DNA of 64,000 nucleotides from Lachnospiraceae bacterium (GTDB lineage Bacteria; Bacillota; Clostridia; Lachnospirales; Lachnospiraceae), in NCBI GenBank assembly GCA_017474455.1, contig JAFVHP010000036.1, forward strand, positions 1 through 64,000, given 5' to 3'. The notes beneath the pieces are model-generated. The model ran no database searches. It saw only the letters and a program-made list of their open reading frames with translations, and was not told the origin of the DNA. Position numbers and translations under genes: made by a program. Below are positions 15,498 through 22,916 of this stretch, one piece after another. How positions within the stretch are numbered: position 1 is the stretch's first letter; every line of letters begins with the position of its first letter.

Positions 15498-16903
15498 GCG
15501 TTCTCCTCCTCCGCTTTTTTCATCTGCATAAGCAGCGGCAACGTCGTCGGGATCGTGATAAGGAACGTGCACAGATCCGAACAGGTCTGGGTCATCTCAA
15601 CACCGAGCAGGCCGAAGAACCTGGGCAGGATCAGGATAAACGGTATAAAGAACAGGCCGGACCGGCACGCCGACTGGAGCGTCGCCCGTACGCCCTTTCC
15701 CATGGACTGGGTCATCATATTGCTGATGATGGTGAATGCGCTCAGCGGGAAAATGCTGCTCTGGAACCGCAGCGCGACCTTGCCGACGGCAATGACGTCA
15801 GGGTCGTTCCTGAAGAAGGCAATGATATGCGGCGCAAAGATGAACGCGGGAACAGAGACACAGAGAAGGATAATAAATCCGAGCCTGACGCAGAACCAGT
15901 AGCCTTCCCGGACACGTTTATAGAGTTTCGCGCCGTAGTTGAAGCCGCAGCTGGGCTGGAAGCCCTGGCCGAATCCCAGGAGGGCCGAGAGCATCAGGAA
16001 CATGATCCTGCCGACGACGGACATGCCCGCTATGGCGGCATCGCCGCCGTATGCGCCGGCCGTGGTGTTCAAAAGGATAGTGGAAACGCTGGCCAGCCCC
16101 TGTCTTGCGAAGGAAGGCGCGCCGCCGTTAAGAATATGCAGCAGATAGTATTTTGTAAAACGGACGTTTTTGAAGTTGATATGGATATTGGGCCCGCGGT
16201 AGCTGCCGATCAGCAGGATCACGAAGGAGACCAGCTGGCTCAGTATCGTAGCCAGCGCGGCACCGGATACGCCCATGCCGAAAATAAAGATGAACAGAGG
16301 GTCCAGCCCTATGTTCAGAAGAGCTCCCGACACAAGTCCTGCCATCGCGTAGACCGCGCTGCCCTGGAAACGCAGCTGGTTATTCACGACCAGCTGGGCC
16401 ATCATGTACGGTGAACCGATCAGGATGATGCGCATATACCTGATCGTATCGTCGATCAGGGTCGGCGTTGCGCCGAGGAACCGTGCTATGGGCCGCATGA
16501 ACGCAAAGCCCAGTATGCTGAAGCAAAAGCCCAGAAGAAGTGCCAGCGTGAAACCCGTCGCGGCCATTTCATTCGCTTCTTTGATCTCACCTGCCCCGAG
16601 CTTTCTGGATACGAACGTTCCCGATCCCTGACCGCAGAAGAACCCGGTCGCCTGTATCAGCGTCATGATCGGGAAAACGATGCCGACGGCTGCCGTCGCC
16701 TGCGTGGATATCCTGCCGACAAAGAAAGTGTCGGCGGTATTGTAAAGCCCTGTGACCATCATACTGATGATGGTCGGCACCGAGAGCTGGAGGATCAGCT
16801 TTTTCATCGGCGTCTGTGTCATGTAAACGTATCTTTTCTGCCTGGCCGCTTCGAGGCGCTCGTCCGCGGTCATCTGTGCCGTACTTTTCGTTGTGTCCGC
16901 CAT
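15494..16903 (-). CDS. MATE family efflux transporter (second), first gene of M20 operon
   Basis: Predicted 469-residue MATE transporter. After a hydrophilic 30-residue start come MKKLILQLSVPTIISMMVTG and LYNTADTFFVGRISTQATAA, the family's first-helix signature, then GFFCGQGSGTFVSRKLGAGE, and in the second half GFGQGFQPSCGFNYGAK with the equivalent motif. About 12 helices. The start at 16903 is supported by GGAG eight bases upstream; the in-frame codon at 16921 is TTG without a site. Four genes follow each other with overlaps or gaps under 25 bases (MATE, DUF5058-like, unknown membrane protein, M20 peptidase), so they are one operon and the substrate may be linked to what the peptidase makes. 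Confidence 0.88.
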   Translation of the reverse strand: MADTTKSTAQMTADERLEAARQKRYVYMTQTPMKKLILQLSVPTIISMMVTGLYNTADTFFVGRISTQATAAVGIVFPIMTLIQATGFFCGQGSGTFVSRKLGAGEIKEANEMAATGFTLALLLGFCFSILGFAFMRPIARFLGATPTLIDDTIRYMRIILIGSPYMMAQLVVNNQLRFQGSAVYAMAGLVSGALLNIGLDPLFIFIFGMGVSGAALATILSQLVSFVILLIGSYRGPNIHINFKNVRFTKYYLLHILNGGAPSFARQGLASVSTILLNTTAGAYGGDAAIAGMSVVGRIMFLMLSALLGFGQGFQPSCGFNYGAKLYKRVREGYWFCVRLGFIILLCVSVPAFIFAPHIIAFFRNDPDVIAVGKVALRFQSSIFPLSAFTIISNMMTQSMGKGVRATLQSACRSGLFFIPFILILPRFFGLLGVEMTQTCSDLCTFLITIPTTLPLLMQMKKAEEENA

Positions 16904-17015
16904 TTTATGATCTCCGTTCAATATCCTGCCGTATCCGGAACAGGTGCCCTGTGCAACGTATTTTAAGGTATCTTACCATTATGCCCCGTTTCTGTCACGC
17001 AATCCGGCACAGATA

Positions 17016-17024
17016 TGTTATGAT
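17016..17024 (+). promoter_or_regulatory. Extended -10 promoter of threonine aldolase
   Basis: TGTTATGAT (17016-17024) is an extended -10 element 49 bases before the ATG; no clear -35. Confidence 0.45.
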
Positions 17025-17072
17025 TACTCCTGTGCAAATTCACAGACTGAATCAGGAGAAAGGACACAGCGA

Positions 17073-18137
17073 ATGAACCAGAATACGAATGACCGGGCAG
17101 AAAACAGCTCCATGCTTTACTTCGCTTCCGATTATATGGAAGGTGCCCATCCGCTGGTACTGAAAGCTCTGCAGGATACCAACCTTATGCACTCTTCCGG
17201 CTACGGGACGGATCCCTTCTGCGAAAGCGCAATGGAAAAGATAAGGACCGCCTGCGGTGTAAAAGATGCCGCTGTCCATTTCCTGGCGGGCGGGACGCAG
17301 GCAAACGCCGTCGTCATCAGTTCCGTACTGCGGCCCTACCAGGGCGTCATTTCCGCTGACAGCGGCCATATCAGCCAGCATGAGGCGGGTGCCATTGAAC
17401 ATACAGGCCACAAAGTCCTTACCGTACCCGGTTATGACGGAAAGCTTTCGGCAGCGGACGTAGACAGTTTCTGCAGCACTTTTTACAACGATGACAACCA
17501 TGACCATATGGTCATGCCCGGCATGGTCTATATCTCCCATCCGACTGAGTCAGGCACTCTGTATACCCTGGCCGAGATGAAGGAACTGCGCGCTGTCTGC
17601 GACAGATATAAAATGCCCCTGTATCTGGACGGGGCACGGCTGGCCTATGCCCTTGCCTGTCCCGCGAACGAACTGACTCTGAAGGATCTCGCCGTGCTGT
17701 GCGATGTATTCTATATCGGCGGCACCAAATGCGGCGCTCTCTACGGGGAAGCCGTCGTCATTCCCGATCCGGGACAGATCCCGCACTTTTTCACCATGAT
17801 CAAGCAGCATGGCGCGCTGATGGCCAAAGGCCGGATCCTCGGGATCCAGTTCGATACGCTCTTTACCGATGACCTGTATCTGCAGATCGGAAGATCCGCG
17901 ATAGAATGCGCGGACATGATCCGGGAAGCGCTCAAAGACAGAGGGTACAGTCTCTGCTTCGCTTCTCCCACCAACCAGGTCTTCCCTGTATTTGACAACA
18001 GAAAACTCGCGCTGCTGCAGGATAAAGTCATGTACAGCTTCTGGGAAAAGTACGATGATGAACATACAGTCATACGCTTTGCCACCAGCTGGGCTACATC
18101 CAAAGAAGATACACAGACACTGATCAGACTGCTTTAA
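17073..18137 (+). CDS. ltaE: Low-specificity L-threonine aldolase (beta-eliminating lyase family)
   Basis: Predicted 354-residue PLP enzyme of the aromatic amino acid beta-eliminating lyase/threonine aldolase family, splitting threonine or allo-threonine to glycine and acetaldehyde. Seen: FASDYMEGAHPLVLKAL at the start, FLAGGTQANAVVISSVL with cofactor phosphate contacts, the glycine-rich region around HISQHEAGAIEHTGHKV, YLDGARLAYAL with the Asp that holds the pyridine nitrogen, and FYIGGTKCGALYGE whose Lys forms the Schiff base. Length fits family I aldolases. AGGAGAAAGG precedes the ATG at 17073; upstream in-frame sequence lies before the promoter. A strong terminator follows, so it is a single-gene unit. 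Some members act on other beta-hydroxy amino acids. Confidence 0.88.
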   Translation: MNQNTNDRAENSSMLYFASDYMEGAHPLVLKALQDTNLMHSSGYGTDPFCESAMEKIRTACGVKDAAVHFLAGGTQANAVVISSVLRPYQGVISADSGHISQHEAGAIEHTGHKVLTVPGYDGKLSAADVDSFCSTFYNDDNHDHMVMPGMVYISHPTESGTLYTLAEMKELRAVCDRYKMPLYLDGARLAYALACPANELTLKDLAVLCDVFYIGGTKCGALYGEAVVIPDPGQIPHFFTMIKQHGALMAKGRILGIQFDTLFTDDLYLQIGRSAIECADMIREALKDRGYSLCFASPTNQVFPVFDNRKLALLQDKVMYSFWEKYDDEHTVIRFATSWATSKEDTQTLIRLL

Positions 18138-18143
18138 AGATAT

Positions 18144-18178
18144 ACGGCTGCCTCATCCTGAGATGGGCAGCCGTTTTT
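18144..18178 (+). terminator. Intrinsic terminator after threonine aldolase
   Basis: ACGGCTGCC (18144-18152) pairs with GGCAGCCGT (18166-18174), ending in a run of five T (18174-18178). Confidence 0.8.
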
Positions 18179-18204
18179 CTGATGATCTATAGATATACAG
18201 GGCC

Positions 18205-20181
18205 TTAATCTTTTTTCTTCCCTTTTCCTTTGTCCTTTTCCTTGTTTTTCTCTTTATCCTTGTTCTTGTCTTTCTGCTTATCCTTATCTTTATTCTTTGC
18301 CTTTTTGGTCTCTTTATCCTTATTCGTTTCAACAGCCAGGGCTTCCGCTTCCGCCTGGGCCTGCGCGATGGCCTCCGACCTCTGTTCCAGCATGCCGAAA
18401 TACTTGTCATGCGCGGCGTTGAAGACATTCATGAAGGCTTCTTCACCGCTGGTCTGAAGGCTCTCGTAATAAAGATGCTCATGGTCGGCCAGTTCCGGCC
18501 TTACCCTGATGACAGTGGCGATACCGATGTTGGAACAGATATCCGCGATCCGCTTGAATTCCATCAGCAGGTTGGAAAAACTCGCGTCGGCAAACAGGCT
18601 GCAGATCCCTCTGCTCATTCTCTTTAAGTGATTCTTCTTCATCTGTTCGATGAGCTCGCTGCAGGAACGTACGAGCGGTTCGATATCCGTCGCTGCCTGG
18701 ACATCCCTTTTTCTGAAGGCGAGGTCCGATTTATCCAGTATCTCCCCGATATGCTCCTCCAGGACTGACAGTTCGAATTCGGCATCGGCTGAAAACCTCG
18801 TATTGTTGTTGGCCATGCCTTCCGCTATATCCGCGATATTGACGGCGTGGTCGCCGAGACGCTCGAACTCCGAATTGACCTTATAATACTGATTCAGGAC
18901 CGATACATGATAGTCGCTCTTTAAGTTCGGCAAGAGTTCGACCAGGTACCTGCCGCAGGCATCCGTCATCCCGTCGATGGCGTCTTCTCCCGCCTCGATC
19001 TTTTTCATATCCTCTTCACTGAACTGGACCAGCATCCGGAAAGAACTGTCCAGATTGGACCTGGCCTGAGTGAGCATCTTCAAAAGGACGTCATAGAGAC
19101 TGCCCAGGGCAAGCGCCGGCGTATTGAAGAAGACGCGGTTGAGTTCCGCGACCTCCGGAACGGCAGCCGTCACCGCGTCCGCAGAGTTCTCGTCCTTCAC
19201 GATCCTGCGGCTGAGTTTTTCATATGTGTTAAGGAAAGGGAAAAGACAGAGGGCGCAGCCCAGATTGAATATGGTATTGGTATTCGCGATGATACCGGAA
19301 TTGACCGTCCTGTCCCATAACCCGTCGATCAGCCCAAGCTTGTGAATGACCGTCACCGCGATCAGGACGAGGGCGGATTTGCACAGATTGTACAGTATAT
19401 TGACGATACCGACACGCCTGGCTTCCGGTTTCGCGCCGATGGAACAGACGATAGCCGTCGTGACGCAGTCACCGAGATAAACGCCGACGATCAGCGCGTA
19501 GATCGCCTTGAAGGTTAGAAGGCCCGTCGCGGAAAAGGCCTGCAGGATACCGATCGTCGCGGAAGAACTCTGCAGGGCGAAGGCTACGCCGGCACCGGTC
19601 AGGTAGCCGATCAGAGGGTTGTTCCCGAGTCCTGAAAACAGCCTCTCGACCAGGCCCGACTGCGACAGCACCGCCACTGCACTCGTCATGTTCAGAAGTC
19701 CGGAAAAAAGAACGCCGAACCCGATGGCGATATTGCCGACAGACTGTGCGTTCTTGAGTTTCTTCCCGCCCATGATCAGGAACATGCCGATGATCAGCGC
19801 CAGGGGCGCCAGTGTGGACGGCTGGAAAAGTTTGAGCCATGATGCCGCACCGCCCGTATCCAGGTCCAGCAGACGGATGATCTGGCCGGTGATCGTCGTA
19901 CCGACGTTCGCGCCGATAATAATGCCCAATGACTGATGAAGCGTCAGGATCCCCGCACCTACAAGGCCGGAAGTGATGACGATCGTTGCCGTGGATGACT
20001 GGATGACCGCCGTGATCAGCATACCGGTAAGAAATGCCACCCAGGGATTATTCGTCACTTTCTCCATCGCAGCCTTCAGAGCCCCGGAAGAATTCTCTTT
20101 CAGAGAGTCTCCCATCAGCCTCATTCCGTACAGGAACATGGCCAGGCCGCCCAACAGGGAAAGGACATTAAATATGCTCAT
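18205..20181 (-). CDS. Na+/phosphate cotransporter with PhoU-like domain and Lys-rich tail
   Basis: Predicted 658-residue membrane protein of the Na/Pi cotransporter (NptA/YjbB-like) family. Residues 1-310 hold the transport core with two inverted QSS repeats: ITAVIQSSTATIVITSGLVG near 57-76 and VAFALQSSSATIGILQAFS near 204-222. Residues about 340-560 form a PhoU-like helical domain (EELNRVFFNTPALALGSLYD and following). The last 40 or so residues are an unusual run of Lys, Asp, Glu and Asn in KDK/KEK-type repeats, encoded by low-complexity DNA at 18205-18310. It may import phosphate, or export it as some relatives do. A palindrome-covered promoter at 20239-20277 suggests regulation. Confidence 0.88.
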   Translation of the reverse strand: MSIFNVLSLLGGLAMFLYGMRLMGDSLKENSSGALKAAMEKVTNNPWVAFLTGMLITAVIQSSTATIVITSGLVGAGILTLHQSLGIIIGANVGTTITGQIIRLLDLDTGGAASWLKLFQPSTLAPLALIIGMFLIMGGKKLKNAQSVGNIAIGFGVLFSGLLNMTSAVAVLSQSGLVERLFSGLGNNPLIGYLTGAGVAFALQSSSATIGILQAFSATGLLTFKAIYALIVGVYLGDCVTTAIVCSIGAKPEARRVGIVNILYNLCKSALVLIAVTVIHKLGLIDGLWDRTVNSGIIANTNTIFNLGCALCLFPFLNTYEKLSRRIVKDENSADAVTAAVPEVAELNRVFFNTPALALGSLYDVLLKMLTQARSNLDSSFRMLVQFSEEDMKKIEAGEDAIDGMTDACGRYLVELLPNLKSDYHVSVLNQYYKVNSEFERLGDHAVNIADIAEGMANNNTRFSADAEFELSVLEEHIGEILDKSDLAFRKRDVQAATDIEPLVRSCSELIEQMKKNHLKRMSRGICSLFADASFSNLLMEFKRIADICSNIGIATVIRVRPELADHEHLYYESLQTSGEEAFMNVFNAAHDKYFGMLEQRSEAIAQAQAEAEALAVETNKDKETKKAKNKDKDKQKDKNKDKEKNKEKDKGKGKKKD

Positions 20182-20248
20182 TTATCTAAGCTCCGTTATA
20201 GAAATTATATATATTTAAACGAAATACCCGCAGTTTTCGGTAAGTATA

Positions 20249-20277
20249 ATTATACTTTGACGGCTTACTTACCGCAA
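20249..20277 (-). promoter_or_regulatory. Promoter of the Na/Pi cotransporter gene inside an inverted repeat
   Basis: On the minus strand TTGCGG (20277-20272) and TATAAT (20254-20249) are 17 bases apart. The -10 lies in a perfect 16-base palindrome AAGTATAATTATACTT (20242-20257), and a wider repeat GGTAAGT (from 20239) / ACTTACC (to 20273) encloses most of the promoter, so a repressor site is likely. Confidence 0.6.
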
Positions 20278-20374
20278 CTTCATGTCCCTGCTTTCCTGTG
20301 ACAACTATGATAAAATAAAGCTATTCTATAATGTATCGTTCTCTGAATCGTATTCAGAGGGAAAAGGGGATTGA

Positions 20375-21373
20375 ATGAGCGAAAAAAGAAAAAAAGTTGT
20401 TGCTTTTACAGCCGGCAGGAGGGGCGGCAATACAGAGATCTATGTCAAGATCGCACTGGAAGCGATCGCTAAAATGGGCATAGACTGCGAACTGATCCGC
20501 CTGCACGAATGCGACCTGCGTCCCTGCAAGGACTGCCTCCGCGGACCCTGCTATGTGAAAGGCCCTGAAGCCTGTATCTTAAAGGACGACGGACCGTGGC
20601 TTGCAGAGAAGTTCCTGGACAGTGACGGATATATCCTCGGCGCTCCCGTATGGTCACTCTCACCCTGCGGCGTCGTGACCGACTTCCGCGACCGCGTCTT
20701 CGGACCCAAGATGGATCTCGCCATGTGGGAACAGGGCGGTATCCCGGACTGGGCAAAAGGCCGTGTCAAACAGCGTCCGGGCGGACTGATCTCCGTTGGC
20801 GGCGCCCTTACCGAGAACTGGACATCCCTCGGACTGGCTACCCTTTACACCACAACTTTCTCGGCACAGACCAATGTCGTCGATAACCTGAACGTCTACC
20901 AGGTCGCCGATCCCGGCGAAGCGCTTATGCGTGAAGATTACATGATCCGCGCGAAGTTCCTCGGCGAAAACGTCGGCCATGCTGTTCTGAACCCCCAGAA
21001 AGACTGGGAGAACAAGTGGCTCGGCGAAATGGATGACGGCGAAGCCTGCCCCGGCTGCCACCAGAGCCTCATGATCGCAAAGCCCGGCAGGGATTACGTC
21101 GAGTGCGCGATCTGCGGCCGAATCGGCAAAGTGTCCTTCGACAAGGACGGCAAACTCACCTATGTATGGCCTGAAGACAACAAGAACCGCCTGACCATGA
21201 TGGGCAAGTTCGCCCACGCAAGGGAGATCGAGCTGCATACACAGCAGCGCTTCCTGCCTCATGAAGCGGAGATCCAGGACGAACTGAAGCGTTACCGCAC
21301 AATGGAAGACTTCACGGTGAACGCCCCGTCCAAGACGGCAAAGGCATCGAAGGCGAAGGCGCAGAAGGCGTGA
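20375..21373 (+). CDS. Flavodoxin-fold NAD(P)H-dependent oxidoreductase with C-terminal zinc ribbon
   Basis: Predicted 332-residue cytoplasmic flavoprotein of the NADPH-dependent FMN reductase type. Residues 6-30 (KVVAFTAGRRGGNTEIYVKI) form the FMN phosphate-binding strand and loop; DLRPCKDCLRGPCYVKGPEAC is a cysteine-containing CxxC region typical of these iron-sulfur or disulfide flavodoxins; LGAPVWSLSPCGVVTDFRDR contacts the flavin. The C-terminal domain carries CPGCHQS and CAICG, a four-cysteine zinc-ribbon-like module (near 226-249), and the protein ends in a Lys/Ala tail. A paralogue with the same layout is encoded, frameshifted, at 27969-28930. Electron acceptor unknown. Downstream the structured element at 21377-21595 provides a terminator. 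Confidence 0.8.
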   Translation: MSEKRKKVVAFTAGRRGGNTEIYVKIALEAIAKMGIDCELIRLHECDLRPCKDCLRGPCYVKGPEACILKDDGPWLAEKFLDSDGYILGAPVWSLSPCGVVTDFRDRVFGPKMDLAMWEQGGIPDWAKGRVKQRPGGLISVGGALTENWTSLGLATLYTTTFSAQTNVVDNLNVYQVADPGEALMREDYMIRAKFLGENVGHAVLNPQKDWENKWLGEMDDGEACPGCHQSLMIAKPGRDYVECAICGRIGKVSFDKDGKLTYVWPEDNKNRLTMMGKFAHAREIELHTQQRFLPHEAEIQDELKRYRTMEDFTVNAPSKTAKASKAKAQKA

Positions 21374-21376
21374 GGT

Positions 21377-21595
21377 AATTGCCGTTACCGCAGCAGCAGG
21401 CATGCAGACGTCCCTGGCACGCTTGCGCTATACCTCGCTGGCAGCGGTACTAAAGCACCAATCACAAAAAAGGCCGCCATTCATCACAATACAGTTGATG
21501 AATGGTGGCCTTTTTTGCTCTTTACGGTGCTTAAGTACCGGCCGCTCGCTAATGCGCAGGGACTGTCTGCATGCCTGCTGCAGCGTACAGCAATT
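21377..21595 (+). repeat. Structured palindromic element, copy A (about 219 bp)
   Basis: The whole stretch is one large imperfect inverted repeat. Outer arms: GCAGCAGGCATGCAGAC (from 21394) is matched by GTCTGCATGCCTGCTGC (to 21582), and weaker pairing extends to AATTGC (21377) and GCAATT (21595). The middle arms GGTACTAAAGCACC and GGTGCTTAAGTACC pair but for one base. At the centre GGCC-CCATTCATCA (21472-21486) pairs with 21496-21510 between A6 and T6 tracts, a bidirectional intrinsic terminator. A second copy in inverted orientation lies at 22687-22916. The core of about 150 bases is nearly identical between copies, while the outer arms differ in sequence but keep their pairing. No transposase and no target-site duplication seen. 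Confidence 0.8.
21466..21516. terminator. Bidirectional terminator hairpin at the centre of element copy A
   Basis: A 15-base stem with one G-T pair (21472-21486 with 21496-21510) flanked by AAAAAA (21466-21471) and TTTTTT (21511-21516). It terminates the flavoprotein gene at 20375-21373. Confidence 0.8.
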
Positions 21596-21631
21596 AATGA
21601 GCGAGACGGAAGCATCCGATAATCTGCCGCA

Positions 21632-21640
21632 TGCTATAAT
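21632..21640 (+). promoter_or_regulatory. Extended -10 promoter of the secreted nuclease gene
   Basis: TGCTATAAT (21632-21640) lies 20 bases before the ATG at 21661; AGAGAGG is the ribosome-binding site. Confidence 0.6.
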
Positions 21641-21660
21641 TTCAGCAGAGAGGTGACGAT

Positions 21661-22674
21661 ATGAAAAGAATATCTTCCATCATTTTAGCTGTACTGCTTC
21701 CATTGCTGCTGTTATCCGTGCTGTCAGTTCCTGGTACGAAGGTTTATGCTGCAGGGGAAACGTCTGTGACCTACGGCGGTGAAGAAGTTGCCGTATTCGA
21801 TCCGGGAACTGTTCCGGAGTATGACGGCCAGCCTTACTGTGAGATCAATGGCAACATGCCTTTCTTCGGCCCCGAGACCATAGTCACGGCCAAAGGGGAA
21901 TTCTATTCCGAACTGGATGAACTGGGCCGCTGCGGCGTATGTATGGCGCTGGTCGGCAAAGAAACGATGCCTCCAGGCGAGCGCGGAATGATCGGCAGCG
22001 TCCGGCCTTCCGGCTGGGATATCGTCAAATATGATGTGATCGACGGCAACTATCTTTATAACCGCTGCCATCTTATCGCATGGCAGCTGGCAGGTGAAAA
22101 TGACAATGAGCGCAACCTGATCACAGGTACCGGTTTCCTCAATACGGAAGGGATGCTGCCCTTCGAATCACAGATCGCCAGTTATGTCAGCGGTACCGGC
22201 AATCATGTTCTTTACCGCGTTACACCAGTCTTTTATGATGATGAGCTTGTCGCACAGGGCGTGCTGCTGGAAGCATATTCCGTGGAGGATAACGGCAGTT
22301 CTGTCTGCTTTAATGTCTTCTGCTATAACGTCCAGCCAGGAATATCCATAGACTATAAGACCGGATCCTCTGCACTGGCTGAAAGTATACCGCAAGAGGG
22401 CTCCGGTGATAAAGGTTTCATCACTCTGTCTGATACAGAACCGGAGGACGGCGAAGCCGCAGATATTGTCCGATCGGCGACGGAAGAGGCGGCGTCTGTG
22501 CCTGCTGTGACCGCTGTCTACATCGGCAACAAGAACACTATGAAGTTCCATTACGACTGGTGCAGTTCCGTGAACCAGATGAAGGAAAAGAACAAAGTCT
22601 ACTTTGAACCGGGTACGACTTCCGAAGAGATCAGAAGCCGCGGCTACTCACCCTGCGGCAACTGCCATCCGTAA
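21661..22674 (+). CDS. Secreted DNA/RNA non-specific endonuclease with C-terminal zinc-finger-like domain
   Basis: Predicted 337-residue exported nuclease. Residues 1-31 are a signal peptide with a VYA-AG cleavage site. The catalytic region holds YNRCHLIAWQLAGENDNERN (about residues 135-154), equivalent to the DRGH motif of the EndA/NucA beta-beta-alpha-metal nucleases, with catalytic His and the metal-binding Asn of the following NERN segment. Residues 285-336 form a small domain, YIGNKNTMKFHYDWCSS followed by SPCGNCHP, resembling Ada-type zinc-binding domains often attached to clostridial secreted nucleases and thermonucleases. A low-complexity linker (about 240-280) joins them. Likely roles are nutrient scavenging from extracellular DNA or DNA processing. 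The gene sits exactly between two inverted copies of a structured element. Confidence 0.88.
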   Translation: MKRISSIILAVLLPLLLLSVLSVPGTKVYAAGETSVTYGGEEVAVFDPGTVPEYDGQPYCEINGNMPFFGPETIVTAKGEFYSELDELGRCGVCMALVGKETMPPGERGMIGSVRPSGWDIVKYDVIDGNYLYNRCHLIAWQLAGENDNERNLITGTGFLNTEGMLPFESQIASYVSGTGNHVLYRVTPVFYDDELVAQGVLLEAYSVEDNGSSVCFNVFCYNVQPGISIDYKTGSSALAESIPQEGSGDKGFITLSDTEPEDGEAADIVRSATEEAASVPAVTAVYIGNKNTMKFHYDWCSSVNQMKEKNKVYFEPGTTSEEIRSRGYSPCGNCHP

Positions 22675-22686
22675 CATTTCCCGGGG

Positions 22687-22916
22687 TGATCTCCTTACTG
22701 CGCCCGCACCCCGTGCATAAAATATCCCGGCGCATTAGCGAGCGGCCGGTACTTAAGCACCGTAAAGAGCAAAAGGGACCGCCATTCATCAAAATGGAGT
22801 TGATGAATGGCGGTCCTTTTTGTGATTGGTGCTTTAGTACCGCTGCCAGCGAGGTATAGCGCAAGCGTGCCCGGGATGTTTATGCACGGGGTGCGGGCGG
22901 TATGATAAGGAGATCA
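22687..22916 (-). repeat. Structured palindromic element, copy B (about 230 bp, inverted)
   Basis: Same element as at 21377-21595 in opposite orientation. The outer arms pair as CCCGCACCCCGTGCATAA (22703-22720) with TTATGCACGGGGTGCGGG (22880-22897), and pairing reaches TGATCTCCTTA (22687-22697) with TAAGGAGATCA (22906-22916). The arm sequence is unrelated to copy A although the pairing is kept. The core from about 22725 to 22875 is nearly identical to copy A. The right edge includes the stop codon of the aminotransferase gene (22914-22916), so the palindrome is continuous with local sequence. Confidence 0.8.
22771..22821. terminator. Bidirectional terminator hairpin at the centre of element copy B
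   Basis: A perfect 16-base stem (22776-22791 with 22801-22816) between AAAA (22771-22774) and TTTTT (22817-22821). It can end both the nuclease gene and the convergent aminotransferase gene. Compared with copy A the stem base GGCC/GGCC is GGACC/GGTCC, a paired change. Confidence 0.8.

Noticed and set aside
14193-15531. Several plus-strand frames opposite the DUF5058-like and partner genes
   Set aside because: Shadow frames; the minus genes show coupled starts, ribosome-binding sites and hydrophobic segments.
18230-18457. Plus-strand frame rich in Ser/Leu/Phe opposite the cotransporter tail
   Set aside because: It is the reverse of the Lys-rich low-complexity tail and has no start signals.
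21402-22864. Two similar small reading frames (plus 21402-21656, minus 22631-22864) sharing RYTSLAAVLKHQSQK
   Set aside because: Their likeness comes only from the repeated DNA element; they run through terminator stems, lack ribosome-binding sites, and the element's conservation follows base pairing rather than codons.
21377-22916. Insertion sequence or composite transposon
   Set aside because: No transposase gene, no target-site duplication and no terminal repeat shared by both copies; the ends differ between copies.
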